DNA of 26,264 nucleotides from positions 1 to 26,264 of the forward strand of contig CAZDYP010000058.1 of the NCBI GenBank assembly GCA_964509505.1, in the 5' to 3' direction. Below are positions 19,125 through 26,264 of this stretch, one piece after another. Under the pieces are notes generated by a model. The model searched no databases, was not told where the DNA came from, and saw only the letters and a list, made by a program, of their open reading frames with translations. Numbering within the stretch: position 1 is the first letter of the stretch; each line of letters opens with the position of its first letter. This DNA comes from CAZDYP01 sp964509505 (GTDB lineage Bacteria > Chloroflexota > Anaerolineae > JACRMK01). The position numbers were made by a program, and so were the translations under genes.

Positions 19125-20396
19125 TTAATCGCTTGCAGGTTCGGCGACTTGTGTTGGCGTGCTTGGTTCAAGCGATGCGCGAGCTGCTTTGACAATGGCT
19201 TCTTGTGTTGGCAACGCCAATGTCAAAAAGGCGGCAATGATGGGCAAGGCGGACAATGCTACCAGACTGTTATACAATCCCAACCGATGCGGTTCGGCGA
19301 GAATGCCCGTGATCCATGTGCCAACGCCACCCATTGCAAACACGAACCCTAGCGACAAGCCCGAAGCCACGCCTGCATTTTTCGGCAACAGCTCTTGCGA
19401 CATCACCAGCATTGGGGGCCAACCTGCGCCCGCGACGAACCCCAGGATAGGCGCTATCAACTCTGCGCCATCGCCTTTGGGCCAAAAGAGCAAGAAGGTC
19501 ATGGGGGCTGTTGCCAGAAACGCCAAGAAGATCACGATGCGCCCGCCAACGCGGTCGGCGATGAAGCCACTCGCCAACGAACCGACCATGATGCCGATGG
19601 ATACCAAAAACGAAATGCGGCTGGCTTCAGCAATGGTGAAGCTGCCTTCTTGTGTGAAGAATAATGGCACGAATGATGATACAGCGGATTGCGTCCAGGC
19701 GCGCACCGACATCACCAATAACAACGAGAGAATGGCAAAGCCTGTGAATGCTTTGTTCAACTCGAAGCCTTGTTTGTTTGAAACAGTGTTGGGACTAGCC
19801 GTATTTTTCTTGCGCGTGAAATTGGGTGTCAGCATGAACAGGATGGGCGTCAGCACGATGCCCAAAATCGCCATGACTGCGGTGCCCTGCAAGCCAAAGT
19901 TGAACACCCAGCCCAATAGCGAGAAGCCGCCGAGAATCACGGCGGCCAACAGGGGGCCAAAGGCAAAACCCCCATTGCCGCCGAGCATGAAAATCGCCAC
20001 GCCCGCCGTCTTCTTATCGCCACTGACGTTATTCGCGCTCGATGCGCCATGCGGGTGAAATGATGCCGCGCCGAAGCCGGCTAAGGGCGCGACCAGCAGC
20101 AGCATGTAATAATCGGAGACGTAACCGACGAGCCCTTGAAAAACTGCCATCCACAACACGCCACCTGCGACGAATAACCGTCCGCCCCAACGGTCGCTCA
20201 TGTAACCAAAGAGTGGTTGTGACAGCGACGAACACAACGAGTAGAGTGCGAAGACAGTGCCTACTTGCTCGACACTGAGTTTGAGCGCCGAAGTCAAGAA
20301 AAGCATGACGACCGGCATCGCGCCCGAATACACATCTACGGTGAAATGCCCTAGCGTCAACGCCCACAAATTTTTGTTGAGTAAAACAGAACGCAT
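19125..20396 (-). CDS. MFS transporter, fosmidomycin-resistance (Fsr)-like
   Basis: A 423-residue protein with 12 predicted membrane helices and a central hydrophilic loop after helix 6 (about TPNFTRKKN to SNKQGFELN). The N-terminus ALTLGHFTVDVYSGAMPVVM and the SFHPHGAS segment after helix 4 are characteristic of the Fsr branch of the major facilitator superfamily; the family A-motif-like sequence GYMSDRWGGR is in the loop between helices 2 and 3. Likely an exporter of small organic compounds, but fosmidomycin is not implied. It precedes the MBL-fold gene on the same strand. Confidence 0.88.
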   Translation of the reverse strand: MRSVLLNKNLWALTLGHFTVDVYSGAMPVVMLFLTSALKLSVEQVGTVFALYSLCSSLSQPLFGYMSDRWGGRLFVAGGVLWMAVFQGLVGYVSDYYMLLLVAPLAGFGAASFHPHGASSANNVSGDKKTAGVAIFMLGGNGGFAFGPLLAAVILGGFSLLGWVFNFGLQGTAVMAILGIVLTPILFMLTPNFTRKKNTASPNTVSNKQGFELNKAFTGFAILSLLLVMSVRAWTQSAVSSFVPLFFTQEGSFTIAEASRISFLVSIGIMVGSLASGFIADRVGGRIVIFLAFLATAPMTFLLFWPKGDGAELIAPILGFVAGAGWPPMLVMSQELLPKNAGVASGLSLGFVFAMGGVGTWITGILAEPHRLGLYNSLVALSALPIIAAFLTLALPTQEAIVKAARASLEPSTPTQVAEPASD

Positions 20397-20402
20397 GTGA
20401 AC

Positions 20403-20480
20403 TCTAAAGTGGAAAGTAGTGAAATAAAAAGTGATAAGTAAAAAGTGATGGGTAAAAGTGATGAGTGAAAATCCGCTATG
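20403..20480. repeat. Array of AAAAGTGAT-words upstream of the MFS gene
   Basis: The words aaaaagtgataagt, aaaaagtgatgggt and aaaagtgatgagtg follow each other, with the complementary tgactttttacttt just beyond at about 20477-20492. The array runs to a few bases before the MFS start codon (minus strand) and reaches the last codons of alaX. Confidence 0.65.
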
Positions 20481-20485
20481 ACTTT

Positions 20486-21673
20486 TTACTTTTGAATTTT
20501 TACAACCGCAGCTTGTAGCACTTGCGCTAAATCGCTCCCACTTGCCACACCACCTTGCGCGAGCATCGGTTGGCCGCCGCCGCGCCCACCAAATTGTGTC
20601 GCCACGTCTCGCAGCAGCTTGCCCATATCATGCGGCATATCATCGGAGCGCGCAAAAATCAGATTGGGTTTGTCGCCTGCGACGGCAAAGAGAATCGTCG
20701 TCGTAGGTTTCGCTTTGAGCAACAGCGCCAGCTGCCTCACCTCATCCAATGTTCGCCCCTCAAACACCTGTTGAATGAGGCGCATGACACCATGACCGTT
20801 TGCCGATGCCCACAGCCGTTCGGCTTCGCTGCCAAGCAATGCGGCGCGCGCGGCGTTTAATTGTTTGCGGAGGTCTTTGTTCTCGTCAGTCAAGCTTTGC
20901 ACTTTGCCCGCGAGGTCGCTGTCTTTCACGCTGAATTGCGCTGCCAACGACACGATGCTCTGATTTTTCCAACGGTAATCGCGCAGGGCGCGCATGCCGC
21001 ACATAAACTCGATGCGTTGCTCGTTGCCGCGTTTCTCGGCGCGAATGAGCTTGATGAAGCCGACCTCACCCGTCGCGCGCACATGCGTGCCGCCGCACGC
21101 CGACCAATCGAACTCAGCAATCTCGACGATGCGAATTTTCGTGTGCTTGGCGGCGGGCGCTTTGCGAAGTGGGATGCGCGCCAGCTCGTCATCGCTCACA
21201 AACGTCGCGCGCACGCTGCGATTTTGCTGCACGATTTCGTTGGCGAGCTCTTCGGCAGCGCTGTGTTGCTCGGCGGTCAGGTGGCGCGGCAAATCGAGCG
21301 TGCAATTATCGGTGGTCATGTGCACTGAAATCGTCTCGGCTTTGAACAGTTGATAGAATGCTTGCGAGATGATGTGTTGCCCCGTGTGTTGTTGCGCTAA
21401 GTCCCAGCGCCGCGCCCAATCAATTTCGCAATGCACATCGGTAGCTGATGGTGCGCGGTCAGTGATGTGTACCGTTTCACTGTCCTCGTCTAGCACATTC
21501 ACTACGTTCACATCGCCCATCGTGCCGAGGTCGTGCAACTGCCCGCCGCCGGTCGGATAGAACGCGCTGCGGTCGAGGATGATGGCGAATTGATCACCGC
21601 GCGGTTGCACGGAGACGATGCGCGCATCGAAAGAGCGGAGGTAGGTGTCGGTGTAGTAGAGTCGTTCGGTCAT
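20486..21673 (-). CDS. alaX: Alanyl-tRNA editing protein (AlaX with DHHA1 domain)
   Basis: A 395-residue stand-alone relative of the alanyl-tRNA synthetase editing half; it removes Ser or Gly wrongly attached to tRNA-Ala. Zinc/catalytic motifs are HTGQH (His96, His100) and CGGTH (Cys193, His197). The N-terminal FYPTGGGQLHD is a family hallmark. After a coiled-coil linker (about 250-285), a DHHA1-type domain ends in GGRGGGQPMLAQGG. This is the long AlaX-L form. No synthetase catalytic core is present. ATG 21673 is preceded by a short word array rather than a ribosome binding site, and a strong promoter lies at 21724-21752. Confidence 0.9.
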   Translation of the reverse strand: MTERLYYTDTYLRSFDARIVSVQPRGDQFAIILDRSAFYPTGGGQLHDLGTMGDVNVVNVLDEDSETVHITDRAPSATDVHCEIDWARRWDLAQQHTGQHIISQAFYQLFKAETISVHMTTDNCTLDLPRHLTAEQHSAAEELANEIVQQNRSVRATFVSDDELARIPLRKAPAAKHTKIRIVEIAEFDWSACGGTHVRATGEVGFIKLIRAEKRGNEQRIEFMCGMRALRDYRWKNQSIVSLAAQFSVKDSDLAGKVQSLTDENKDLRKQLNAARAALLGSEAERLWASANGHGVMRLIQQVFEGRTLDEVRQLALLLKAKPTTTILFAVAGDKPNLIFARSDDMPHDMGKLLRDVATQFGGRGGGQPMLAQGGVASGSDLAQVLQAAVVKIQK

Positions 21674-21707
21674 AGAGCAGTAATCAGTAGCCAGTAGTCA
21701 GTAAGCA
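21674..21707. repeat. CAGTAGT-type word array in the alaX leader
   Basis: cagtaatcagtagccagtag and tcagtaagcag are near-copies of the same 7-mer seen as an exact tandem array at 26205-26264. It occupies most of the predicted alaX 5' leader and abuts the start codon. Confidence 0.6.
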
Positions 21708-21723
21708 GATGAGAAGCGTGGAA

Positions 21724-21752
21724 AGTATAGATTTTTTCGGGGGGAGCGTCAA
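21724..21752 (-). promoter_or_regulatory. alaX promoter
   Basis: On the minus strand: TTGACG (21752-21747), a 17-base spacer and TATACT (21729-21724). The start of transcription would be near 21717, giving a leader of about 44 bases. Confidence 0.75.
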
Positions 21753-21774
21753 GCGATTTTTCTTGAGGATAAAA

Positions 21775-21812
21775 GACCCTCCCACAGGATTGGAGTCTGC
21801 GGGAGGGGTTTT
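21775..21812. terminator. Terminator-like hairpin beside the Kelch remnant
   Basis: CCCTCCC (21777-21783) plus CAG pairs with CTG plus GGGAGGG (21801-21807). T-rich tails follow on both strands (TTTT on plus, TCTTTT on minus). It probably ended the former Kelch gene. Confidence 0.7.
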
Positions 21813-21844
21813 CGTTTAGTCGTGAGGGCGCTTTTCCATCAGTA

Positions 21845-22006
21845 TTAGCGGTAATTGCCGACTGCAACTGTCGCATGACCTTCTCGCCCAAGATTCATCG
21901 CATGCATCGTCTGCCAAGTTCCCAATGAACCATCCTCGTTGTTGATGTAACCGCCCAACACGTAAACATAATTGCCGACAACGACAGTCGCTGTGCCATG
22001 ACGTGG
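21845..22006 (-). pseudogene. Kelch-repeat protein remnant
   Basis: On the minus strand the frame ending at TAA 21847-21845 reads RHGTATVVVGNYVYVLGGY, a short loop, W-Q-T-M-x-A-M-N-L-G, then REGHATVAVGNYR and stop. These are one and a half Kelch blades (RxxHxxVVxxxxIYVxGG and trailing W). The 53 residues have no start and only decayed sequence upstream, so this is the tail of a lost beta-propeller gene. Confidence 0.65.
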
Positions 22007-22037
22007 AAATATCAGGCTCGTCTTGCAACTAGAGACC

Positions 22038-22064
22038 CTAAAGGTAGCTTAGCGGAACCTTTAG
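22038..22064. repeat. Hairpin overlapping the acyl-CoA ligase stop codon
   Basis: CTAAAGGT (22038-22045) and ACCTTTAG (22057-22064) are exact reverse complements. There is no T-tract, so termination is uncertain. Confidence 0.45.
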
Positions 22065-24028
22065 AGTTTTACTGCGCTCCGAATCTCCTCCACCGCCCCC
22101 GGATTCTCCAACGATGACACATCGCCGGGGTCGCGCCCCAAGTACACTGCGCGCACGACGCGGCGCATGATCTTCGCGTTGCGCGTGCGCGGCAAATCCT
22201 TCACGAAGTAAATCTCTTTCGGCTTCAGCGGCTTGCCGAACTCGTCCATCACGAGCTCATGCAAATCATTCTTGAGCTGCGCGCTTGGCGTTGCGTTCGG
22301 TTTGAGCATCGCAAAGCAGACGACCGCTTCGCCCTTCACCTCGTCTGGCACGCCAATCACCGCGCTCTCCAGCACCGCCGGATTCCGCACCAACACCGAC
22401 TCCACTTCGGCGGGACCAAGCCGCTTGCCGGCGACCTTGATGACATCGTCGGAGCGTCCGAGAATGAACCACAAGCCATCCTCGTCAATCGCCGCCCAAT
22501 CGCCATGCACCCACACGTTGGGAATGCGCGACCAATACGCTTGCGCGTAACGCTCAGGGTCGCGCCAAAAGCCGCGCGTCATGCCAATCCACGGTTGACG
22601 CACGACGAGCTCGCCCACTTGTCCACGCACAGAGTTGCCTTGCTCGTCCACCACATCCGCCGCGATGCCCGGCACGGGCCCGCCAAACGAACATGGCTTG
22701 ATGGGCAACAACCAATTCGAGCAGAGAATCCCGCCTGCGATTTCCGTGCCACCTGAATAGTTGAGGATGGGGCGCTGACGCTCACCGACATTCTCGAACA
22801 ACCATAACCACGGTGTTGGGTTCCACGGCTCACCCGTCGAGCCGAAGGCGCGCAACGACGCGAGCGAATGTTGTTTCACAGGCTCGTCGCCATACTTCAT
22901 GATGGCGCGCACGAATGTTGGCGACAAGCCTAGCAACGAGATGCCATGTCGCTCGACCATCGCCCACACGCGGTCAGGCGCGGGATAATCGGGCGCGCCA
23001 TCATACAAGAACATCGTCGCGCCGCGAATCAAAGTGGTGAACACATTCAGCGGCCCCATCATCCAACCCATGTCGGTCATCCACCAGAACACATCGTCGT
23101 CGCGCAAGTCCATACACATTACCATGTCTTGCGTCGCCTTGATGGGGAAGCCGCAATGCGTATGCACCGTGCCTTTCGGCTTGCCCGTTGTGCCAGAGGT
23201 GTAAATGATCATCATCGGGTCTTCGGCATTCGTGCGCTCTGTGGGTGATTCGTCGCTTTGGCGAGCGATGAAATCGTGATACCAATGGTCGCGTCCTGCT
23301 TGCCATGCCACCTCATTGCCTGCGCGCTTCAGCACGATGCAATGTTGCGCGGTGGGACATTGCGCGAGCGCCTCGTCTGCCGTTGTCTTCATCGGCACGA
23401 CGTTGCCGCGCCGATAGATGCCGTCTGCCGTGAACAACGCCTTCGCATCGGCATCGTTGAGGCGTGTGATGATCGCGCCTGCGCCGTAGCCTGAAAAGAG
23501 TGGAAGAATGATGCCACCGATTTTGGCGATGGCAAGCACGGCGACGGCAATCTCCGGCACCATCGGCATAAACACGCCAATCGCATCGCCCTTGCCGAGT
23601 CCCAAGGCGCGTAAGCCATTCGCCACACGGTTGACCTCGCGGCGCAGTTCGTCGTAGGTGTAAGTGCGTGTTTGTCCGTCTTCGCCTTCCGCGCGGATGG
23701 CGAGTCGCTGCGCCTGTGGCGTGCCTGCGCGTTTGTCGAGCGCGTTATGCACGATATTCAGCTTGCCACCGACGCACCATTGAGGCCATTGGATGCCGCG
23801 TGACACATCCACGACCTGCGTGTATGGCTCGTAAAATTCGATTTGCAAAAGTTCCAGCACAGCGTTCCAGAACCAAGCGAGGTCGGTGCTTGCGCGTTTG
23901 AGCAATTCATCGAATGAAATAATGTGGTGCCGTTGCATGAATTGATAAAGTTGCGTGCGTTGCGTCTGCTCTGGTGTGGGTTGCCAGACGATGTTGCCGC
24001 CGAAAGTAAATTCTTGCGATTGTTCCAT
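22061..24028 (-). CDS. Acetyl-CoA synthetase-like acyl-CoA ligase (AMP-forming)
   Basis: A 655-residue ANL-superfamily enzyme that makes acyl-CoA via an acyl-adenylate. It has an ACS-type N-terminal extension (WFWNAVLELLQIEFYEPY, WCVGGKLNIVHNALD), the P-loop IYTSGTTGKPKG (residues 275-286), GSTGEPWNP, the hinge region WFILGRSDDVIKVAGKRLGP and the catalytic Lys619 in RTRNAKIMRR. Acetyl-CoA synthetases have WWQTE at the acyl pocket; here it is SGGTE (residues 425-429), so the pocket-closing Trp is Gly and a longer or branched acid is likely. Acetoacetyl-CoA synthetase has a similar SGGTD. GTG 24043 is in frame, but ATG 24028 has GGAG about 9 bases upstream and is chosen. Confidence 0.85.
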   Translation of the reverse strand: MEQSQEFTFGGNIVWQPTPEQTQRTQLYQFMQRHHIISFDELLKRASTDLAWFWNAVLELLQIEFYEPYTQVVDVSRGIQWPQWCVGGKLNIVHNALDKRAGTPQAQRLAIRAEGEDGQTRTYTYDELRREVNRVANGLRALGLGKGDAIGVFMPMVPEIAVAVLAIAKIGGIILPLFSGYGAGAIITRLNDADAKALFTADGIYRRGNVVPMKTTADEALAQCPTAQHCIVLKRAGNEVAWQAGRDHWYHDFIARQSDESPTERTNAEDPMMIIYTSGTTGKPKGTVHTHCGFPIKATQDMVMCMDLRDDDVFWWMTDMGWMMGPLNVFTTLIRGATMFLYDGAPDYPAPDRVWAMVERHGISLLGLSPTFVRAIMKYGDEPVKQHSLASLRAFGSTGEPWNPTPWLWLFENVGERQRPILNYSGGTEIAGGILCSNWLLPIKPCSFGGPVPGIAADVVDEQGNSVRGQVGELVVRQPWIGMTRGFWRDPERYAQAYWSRIPNVWVHGDWAAIDEDGLWFILGRSDDVIKVAGKRLGPAEVESVLVRNPAVLESAVIGVPDEVKGEAVVCFAMLKPNATPSAQLKNDLHELVMDEFGKPLKPKEIYFVKDLPRTRNAKIMRRVVRAVYLGRDPGDVSSLENPGAVEEIRSAVKL

Positions 24029-24097
24029 GTACCCCGTCTCCACAATGAAGGTTACGACATTCTACTACGCTGTGTGCGCGGCGTCTAGCGCAAAACA

Positions 24098-24143
24098 AAG
24101 ACCTGACAGGCGACAAACTACGTCGAAACCTGTCAGGTCTTTT
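24098..24143. terminator. Terminator downstream of tRNA-Arg
   Basis: AAGACCTGACAGG (24098-24110) is exactly complementary to CCTGTCAGGTCTT (24129-24141), an 18-base loop between them. T-runs follow on both sides (CTTTT on plus, CTTTGTTTTG on minus), so it ends the tRNA transcript on the minus strand and may also insulate the ligase gene. Confidence 0.85.
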
Positions 24144-24150
24144 ACGCGTG

Positions 24151-24225
24151 TGCCCTCGGCGCGGATCGAACGCGCAAACCTGCAGCTTAGAAGGCTGTTG
24201 CTCTGTCCAATTGAGCTACGAGGGC
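24151..24225 (-). tRNA. tRNA-Arg, anticodon UCU
   Basis: On the minus strand a complete cloverleaf: acceptor GCCCTCG with CGAGGGC, D-arm GCTC..GAGC, anticodon stem around loop CTTCTAA (anticodon TCT, reading AGA/AGG), T-arm GCGCG-TTCGATC-CGCGC. The discriminator is A and CCA is not encoded. A58, the target of TrmI, is present. It is transcribed divergently from trmI. Confidence 0.95.
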
Positions 24226-24233
24226 GTGACATT

Positions 24234-24262
24234 ATTATAGTAGGAGTTGCCGCATTGCTCAA
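24234..24262 (-). promoter_or_regulatory. tRNA-Arg promoter
   Basis: On the minus strand: TTGAGC (24262-24257), a 17-base spacer and TATAAT (24239-24234). Transcription would start about two bases before the mature tRNA 5' end, so almost no leader needs trimming. Confidence 0.75.
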
Positions 24263-24269
24263 ACCATAC

Positions 24270-24305
24270 TTGACACTTTGACACTTGATACCCGACACTT
24301 ATAAT
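24270..24305 (+). promoter_or_regulatory. trmI promoter: perfect consensus, leaderless, built from repeated words
   Basis: TTGACA (24278-24283), a 16-base spacer and TATAAT (24300-24305). The start of transcription would be close to the ATG at 24312, so the mRNA is leaderless. The region is a set of near-copies of one 8-mer: TTGACACT (24270), TTGACACT (24278), TGATACCC (24286) and GACACT (24294), so the -35 box is itself one of the repeated words. Confidence 0.85.
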
Positions 24306-24311
24306 CTCGCC

Positions 24312-25145
24312 ATGAACTCGACTCATGCAAAAATTAGCGAATTGGTGCAACTCATCGGGCCCGACGACAAAGCATTTTTTGTGCGGCTGCAAGCAGGGCA
24401 ATCGTTGCACACCCACTATGGCCTGTTGAAACATGATGACATCATTGGCAAGCCCTTTGGCACGACCGTGTTGACGCATCAAGGCAGACCATACTTGTTG
24501 TTGCAACTTTCGACGTACGATCAAATCATGCGCGTCAAGCGCGCGACGGCGATTGTCTATCCGAAAGAGATAGGCTTCATTTTGTTGAAGCTCGGCGTGA
24601 AGAATGGGGCGCGCCTCGTCGAAGCAGGCACGGGCAGCGGCGCGCTCACGCTGGCGTTGGCGACGGCAGTGCAACCCGATGGCATGGTCTATACTTATGA
24701 AGAGCGTGGCGATATGCAACAGCTCGCGCGCAAAAATTTGGACAGCGCGGGCGTGTTGCCATTCGTGACGATGAGGCAACGCAACATCGCCGAAGGCTTT
24801 GATGAAATAGAGGTGGACGCGCTCTTTCTCGACGTGCGCGAGCCGCAGGATTTTTTGCTGCAGGCGCATCGCGCGCTAAAAGGCGGCGGGTTCTTCGGCG
24901 CGATTGTGCCGACCGCGAATCAAGTCTCGGCGTTATTGGCAGGTCTGCAAAAAGGCGGCTGGATTCAGCTTGAGGCACAAGAATTTTTGCAGCGCTCGTA
25001 CAAGACTGTGCCAGAACGTCTGCGCCCCGATGACCGCATGGTGGGGCATACGGGATACCTTGTCTTCGCACGCAAGGTGGACATGGGATTTGCGCCGCCT
25101 CAATCAACCGAGCCCAAAGATAGTGACGAGTTAGAAGGCACATAG
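24312..25145 (+). CDS. trmI: tRNA (adenine-58-N1)-methyltransferase TrmI
   Basis: A 277-residue SAM-dependent Rossmann methyltransferase that makes m1A58 in the tRNA T-loop. The N-terminal small domain carries QSLHTHYGLLKHDDIIGKPFG and YPKEIGFILLKLG, both hallmarks of TrmI, followed by SAM motif I EAGTGSGALTLALA, the motif II acidic YTYEERGD, and the catalytic-region LFLDVREPQDFL. The length and order fit bacterial TrmI. The tail (about 20 residues after ARKVDMGF) is acidic and unstructured. ATG 24312 is chosen since it lies 6 bases past the -10 box and starts the conserved region. Confidence 0.93.
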   Translation: MNSTHAKISELVQLIGPDDKAFFVRLQAGQSLHTHYGLLKHDDIIGKPFGTTVLTHQGRPYLLLQLSTYDQIMRVKRATAIVYPKEIGFILLKLGVKNGARLVEAGTGSGALTLALATAVQPDGMVYTYEERGDMQQLARKNLDSAGVLPFVTMRQRNIAEGFDEIEVDALFLDVREPQDFLLQAHRALKGGGFFGAIVPTANQVSALLAGLQKGGWIQLEAQEFLQRSYKTVPERLRPDDRMVGHTGYLVFARKVDMGFAPPQSTEPKDSDELEGT

Positions 25146-25242
25146 AAACAGCAACTCGTTTTCCAAAAAGGGGTCTTCTGGCGAGGTGCGACCCACGAGA
25201 GGCCCGCGCGAGCATGCCACACTACAATCGGTAGAGCCCCCA

Positions 25243-25268
25243 ACAGAAAATGGGTTCTGTCTTTTTTC
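25243..25268 (+). terminator. Intrinsic terminator after trmI
   Basis: ACAGAA (25243-25248) pairs with TTCTGT (25255-25260), followed by CTTTTTT. The stem is short, about 100 bases past the trmI stop; the sequence between (25146-25242) shows no gene. Confidence 0.65.
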
Positions 25269-25269
25269 G

Positions 25270-26202
25270 TCACTTCTTCCTGAATCTCTCATCCCGCGCA
25301 ATCGTCTCGCGCAAGCCATCGTGCAGTTCGACTTGGGGTGTCCAACCCAACCGCGCGCGCGCGCAGCGCACGTCGGCGACAAGACGCGAGACGCCGCCGC
25401 TCTCTGCGTTGCGATCAAGACGATGTGCGCTTTGTCCCGTCACCGCTTCAATCGCGCTGATCAATTGATTAAGACTGGTTTCTTGTCCGCTGCCGATGTT
25501 CATGATCGCGCGATTGAGGTTCGGCGTTTGCGCGGCTAAGGCTAGGGCGCGCACCACATCGTCAATATAGACGAAATCGCGCGTCTGCTGCCCGCCGCCA
25601 TAGACTAAGACCGAACCGCCGCCGATGATTTGCTTGAGATAGCGCGGGATGACAGGTGGATGCACAGGAAGCAATGGTTGACCGGGTCCATACGCGTTGA
25701 ACACCCGCACGATCACGGTTTCGATTTTGCACAACGCGCCAATCGCTAAGACATATTGCTCGGCGGCGAGCTTGCTGACAGCATACGGCGTCTCTGGATT
25801 GAGGGTCACGTTTTCGCTCACGGGTTGTATCGGCTGCTCGCCGTAGATCGCGCCTGACGAAGCTAGCACCACACGTTGCACACCGACATCACGCACTGCC
25901 GTCATCAAGCTGATCGTGCCGCCGACGTTGACCTCGTTGTATTCCACGGGATATAACACAGATTCAGAGACTGACACGCGCGCCGCTAAATGCACCACGC
26001 AATCTACGCCGTGCAACAGCGACCACAGCAAATGTTTGTTGCGCGCGTCGCCGCGCATGAACTCTGCGCGTGGGTCTAGCTGGGCGCGTTGATCGCCCGC
26101 GCTCAAATCATCCAACACGCGCACTGCATGACCTTGCGCAAGGAGGTAGTTGGTCAATGCCAAGCCAATGAACCCTGTGCCGCCTGTAATCAAGAAATTC
26201 AT
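25270..26202 (-). CDS. NAD-dependent sugar epimerase/dehydratase (extended SDR)
   Basis: A 310-residue extended short-chain dehydrogenase of the UDP-glucose 4-epimerase type. The NAD-binding GGTGFIG is at residues 7-13, DDLSAG after strand 2, HLAARVSV, the catalytic Ser in LASSGAIYGE and the catalytic YAVSK, with the substrate-region VRVFNAYGPGQ and RDFVYIDDVVRA. All catalytic residues are present, so it is probably active on a nucleotide sugar (UDP-glucose/galactose or a related sugar) for surface polysaccharide. The precise sugar is not readable. The array just upstream replaces any ribosome binding site. Confidence 0.88.
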   Translation of the reverse strand: MNFLITGGTGFIGLALTNYLLAQGHAVRVLDDLSAGDQRAQLDPRAEFMRGDARNKHLLWSLLHGVDCVVHLAARVSVSESVLYPVEYNEVNVGGTISLMTAVRDVGVQRVVLASSGAIYGEQPIQPVSENVTLNPETPYAVSKLAAEQYVLAIGALCKIETVIVRVFNAYGPGQPLLPVHPPVIPRYLKQIIGGGSVLVYGGGQQTRDFVYIDDVVRALALAAQTPNLNRAIMNIGSGQETSLNQLISAIEAVTGQSAHRLDRNAESGGVSRLVADVRCARARLGWTPQVELHDGLRETIARDERFRKK

Positions 26203-26204
26203 AA

Positions 26205-26264
26205 TCAGTAGTCAGTAGTCAGTAGTCAGTAGTCAGTAGTCAGTAGTCAGTAGTCAGTAGTCAG
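26205..26264. repeat. 7-bp tandem array (CAGTAGT) abutting the epimerase start, running off the window
   Basis: About eight and a half near-perfect copies of CAGTAGT, starting 2 bases before the epimerase start codon (minus strand) and continuing to the window edge. It is a simple tandem repeat, not a CRISPR array, and would form the 5' leader of the gene. Confidence 0.9.

Noticed and set aside
19159..20058. Plus-strand ORF of 299 codons opposite the MFS gene
   Set aside because: Antisense of a clear 12-helix transporter; composition is Ala/Asn/Thr/Pro-rich with no domain.
26205..26264. CRISPR array
   Set aside because: The unit is only 7 bases with no unique spacers; a simple tandem repeat.

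Overview
The window looks like a chromosomal piece of a Chloroflexota bacterium, probably of the Anaerolineae type. This is inferred from the gene mix, from several leaderless-looking sigma70 promoters, and from gaps filled with short-word and inverted repeats. It carries normal housekeeping genes (secA, prs, trmI, tRNA-Arg) plus metabolic and transport genes. Interruptions, IS and gene remnants and odd intergenic DNA lie between them.

Layout. 1-3186: a B12-dependent acyl-CoA mutase split into large and small subunits, followed by its MeaB-type GTPase. Two substrate-selecting residues (Phe, Gln) point to isobutyryl-CoA/butyryl-CoA rather than methylmalonyl-CoA. 3224-5270: a zinc-ribbon membrane protein, a histidine phosphatase and PRPP synthetase. 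5453-6670: an ArsB/NhaD-like permease. 6690-8489, minus strand: a CPA2 cation/proton antiporter, a PII-like protein overlapping its end, and a glycosyltransferase whose body has been replaced by the tail of an IS5-like transposase. 8490-9264: no intact gene; two-component-system debris, a hairpin, a strong promoter and a MITE-like element with a 6-bp target duplication. 9265-12171: an ATP-grasp ligase with a His-rich tail, a doubtful small ORF and a GT-C glycosyltransferase.

12244-15156: secA behind a leaderless-type promoter, interrupted by one in-frame TAA with an ATG two codons later. 15294-16340: adenosine deaminase, convergent with a PEGA/beta-propeller lipoprotein (16441-17733, minus). 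17785-17988: a promoter, a c-di-AMP (ydaO-type) riboswitch and its terminator, with no gene behind them; then two copies of a 71-73-nt inverted-repeat unit. 18238-21673, minus: AlaX-type tRNA editing protein, Fsr-like MFS transporter and an MBL-fold hydrolase. 21845-22006: a Kelch-repeat remnant. 22061-24028, minus: an acetyl-CoA-synthetase-like ligase with an opened acyl pocket. 24151-25145: tRNA-Arg(UCU) and trmI diverging from a compact double promoter. 25270-26202, minus: an NAD-dependent sugar epimerase with a 7-bp tandem array running up to its start codon.

The most unusual signals are: (i) the orphan c-di-AMP riboswitch; (ii) the nonsense codon in secA; (iii) the Phe/Gln signature of the mutase; (iv) the antiporter/PII-like pair; and (v) the repeated pattern of gene-start-adjacent arrays of degenerate short words, often inverted, each gap using its own word, one of which contains the trmI promoter.
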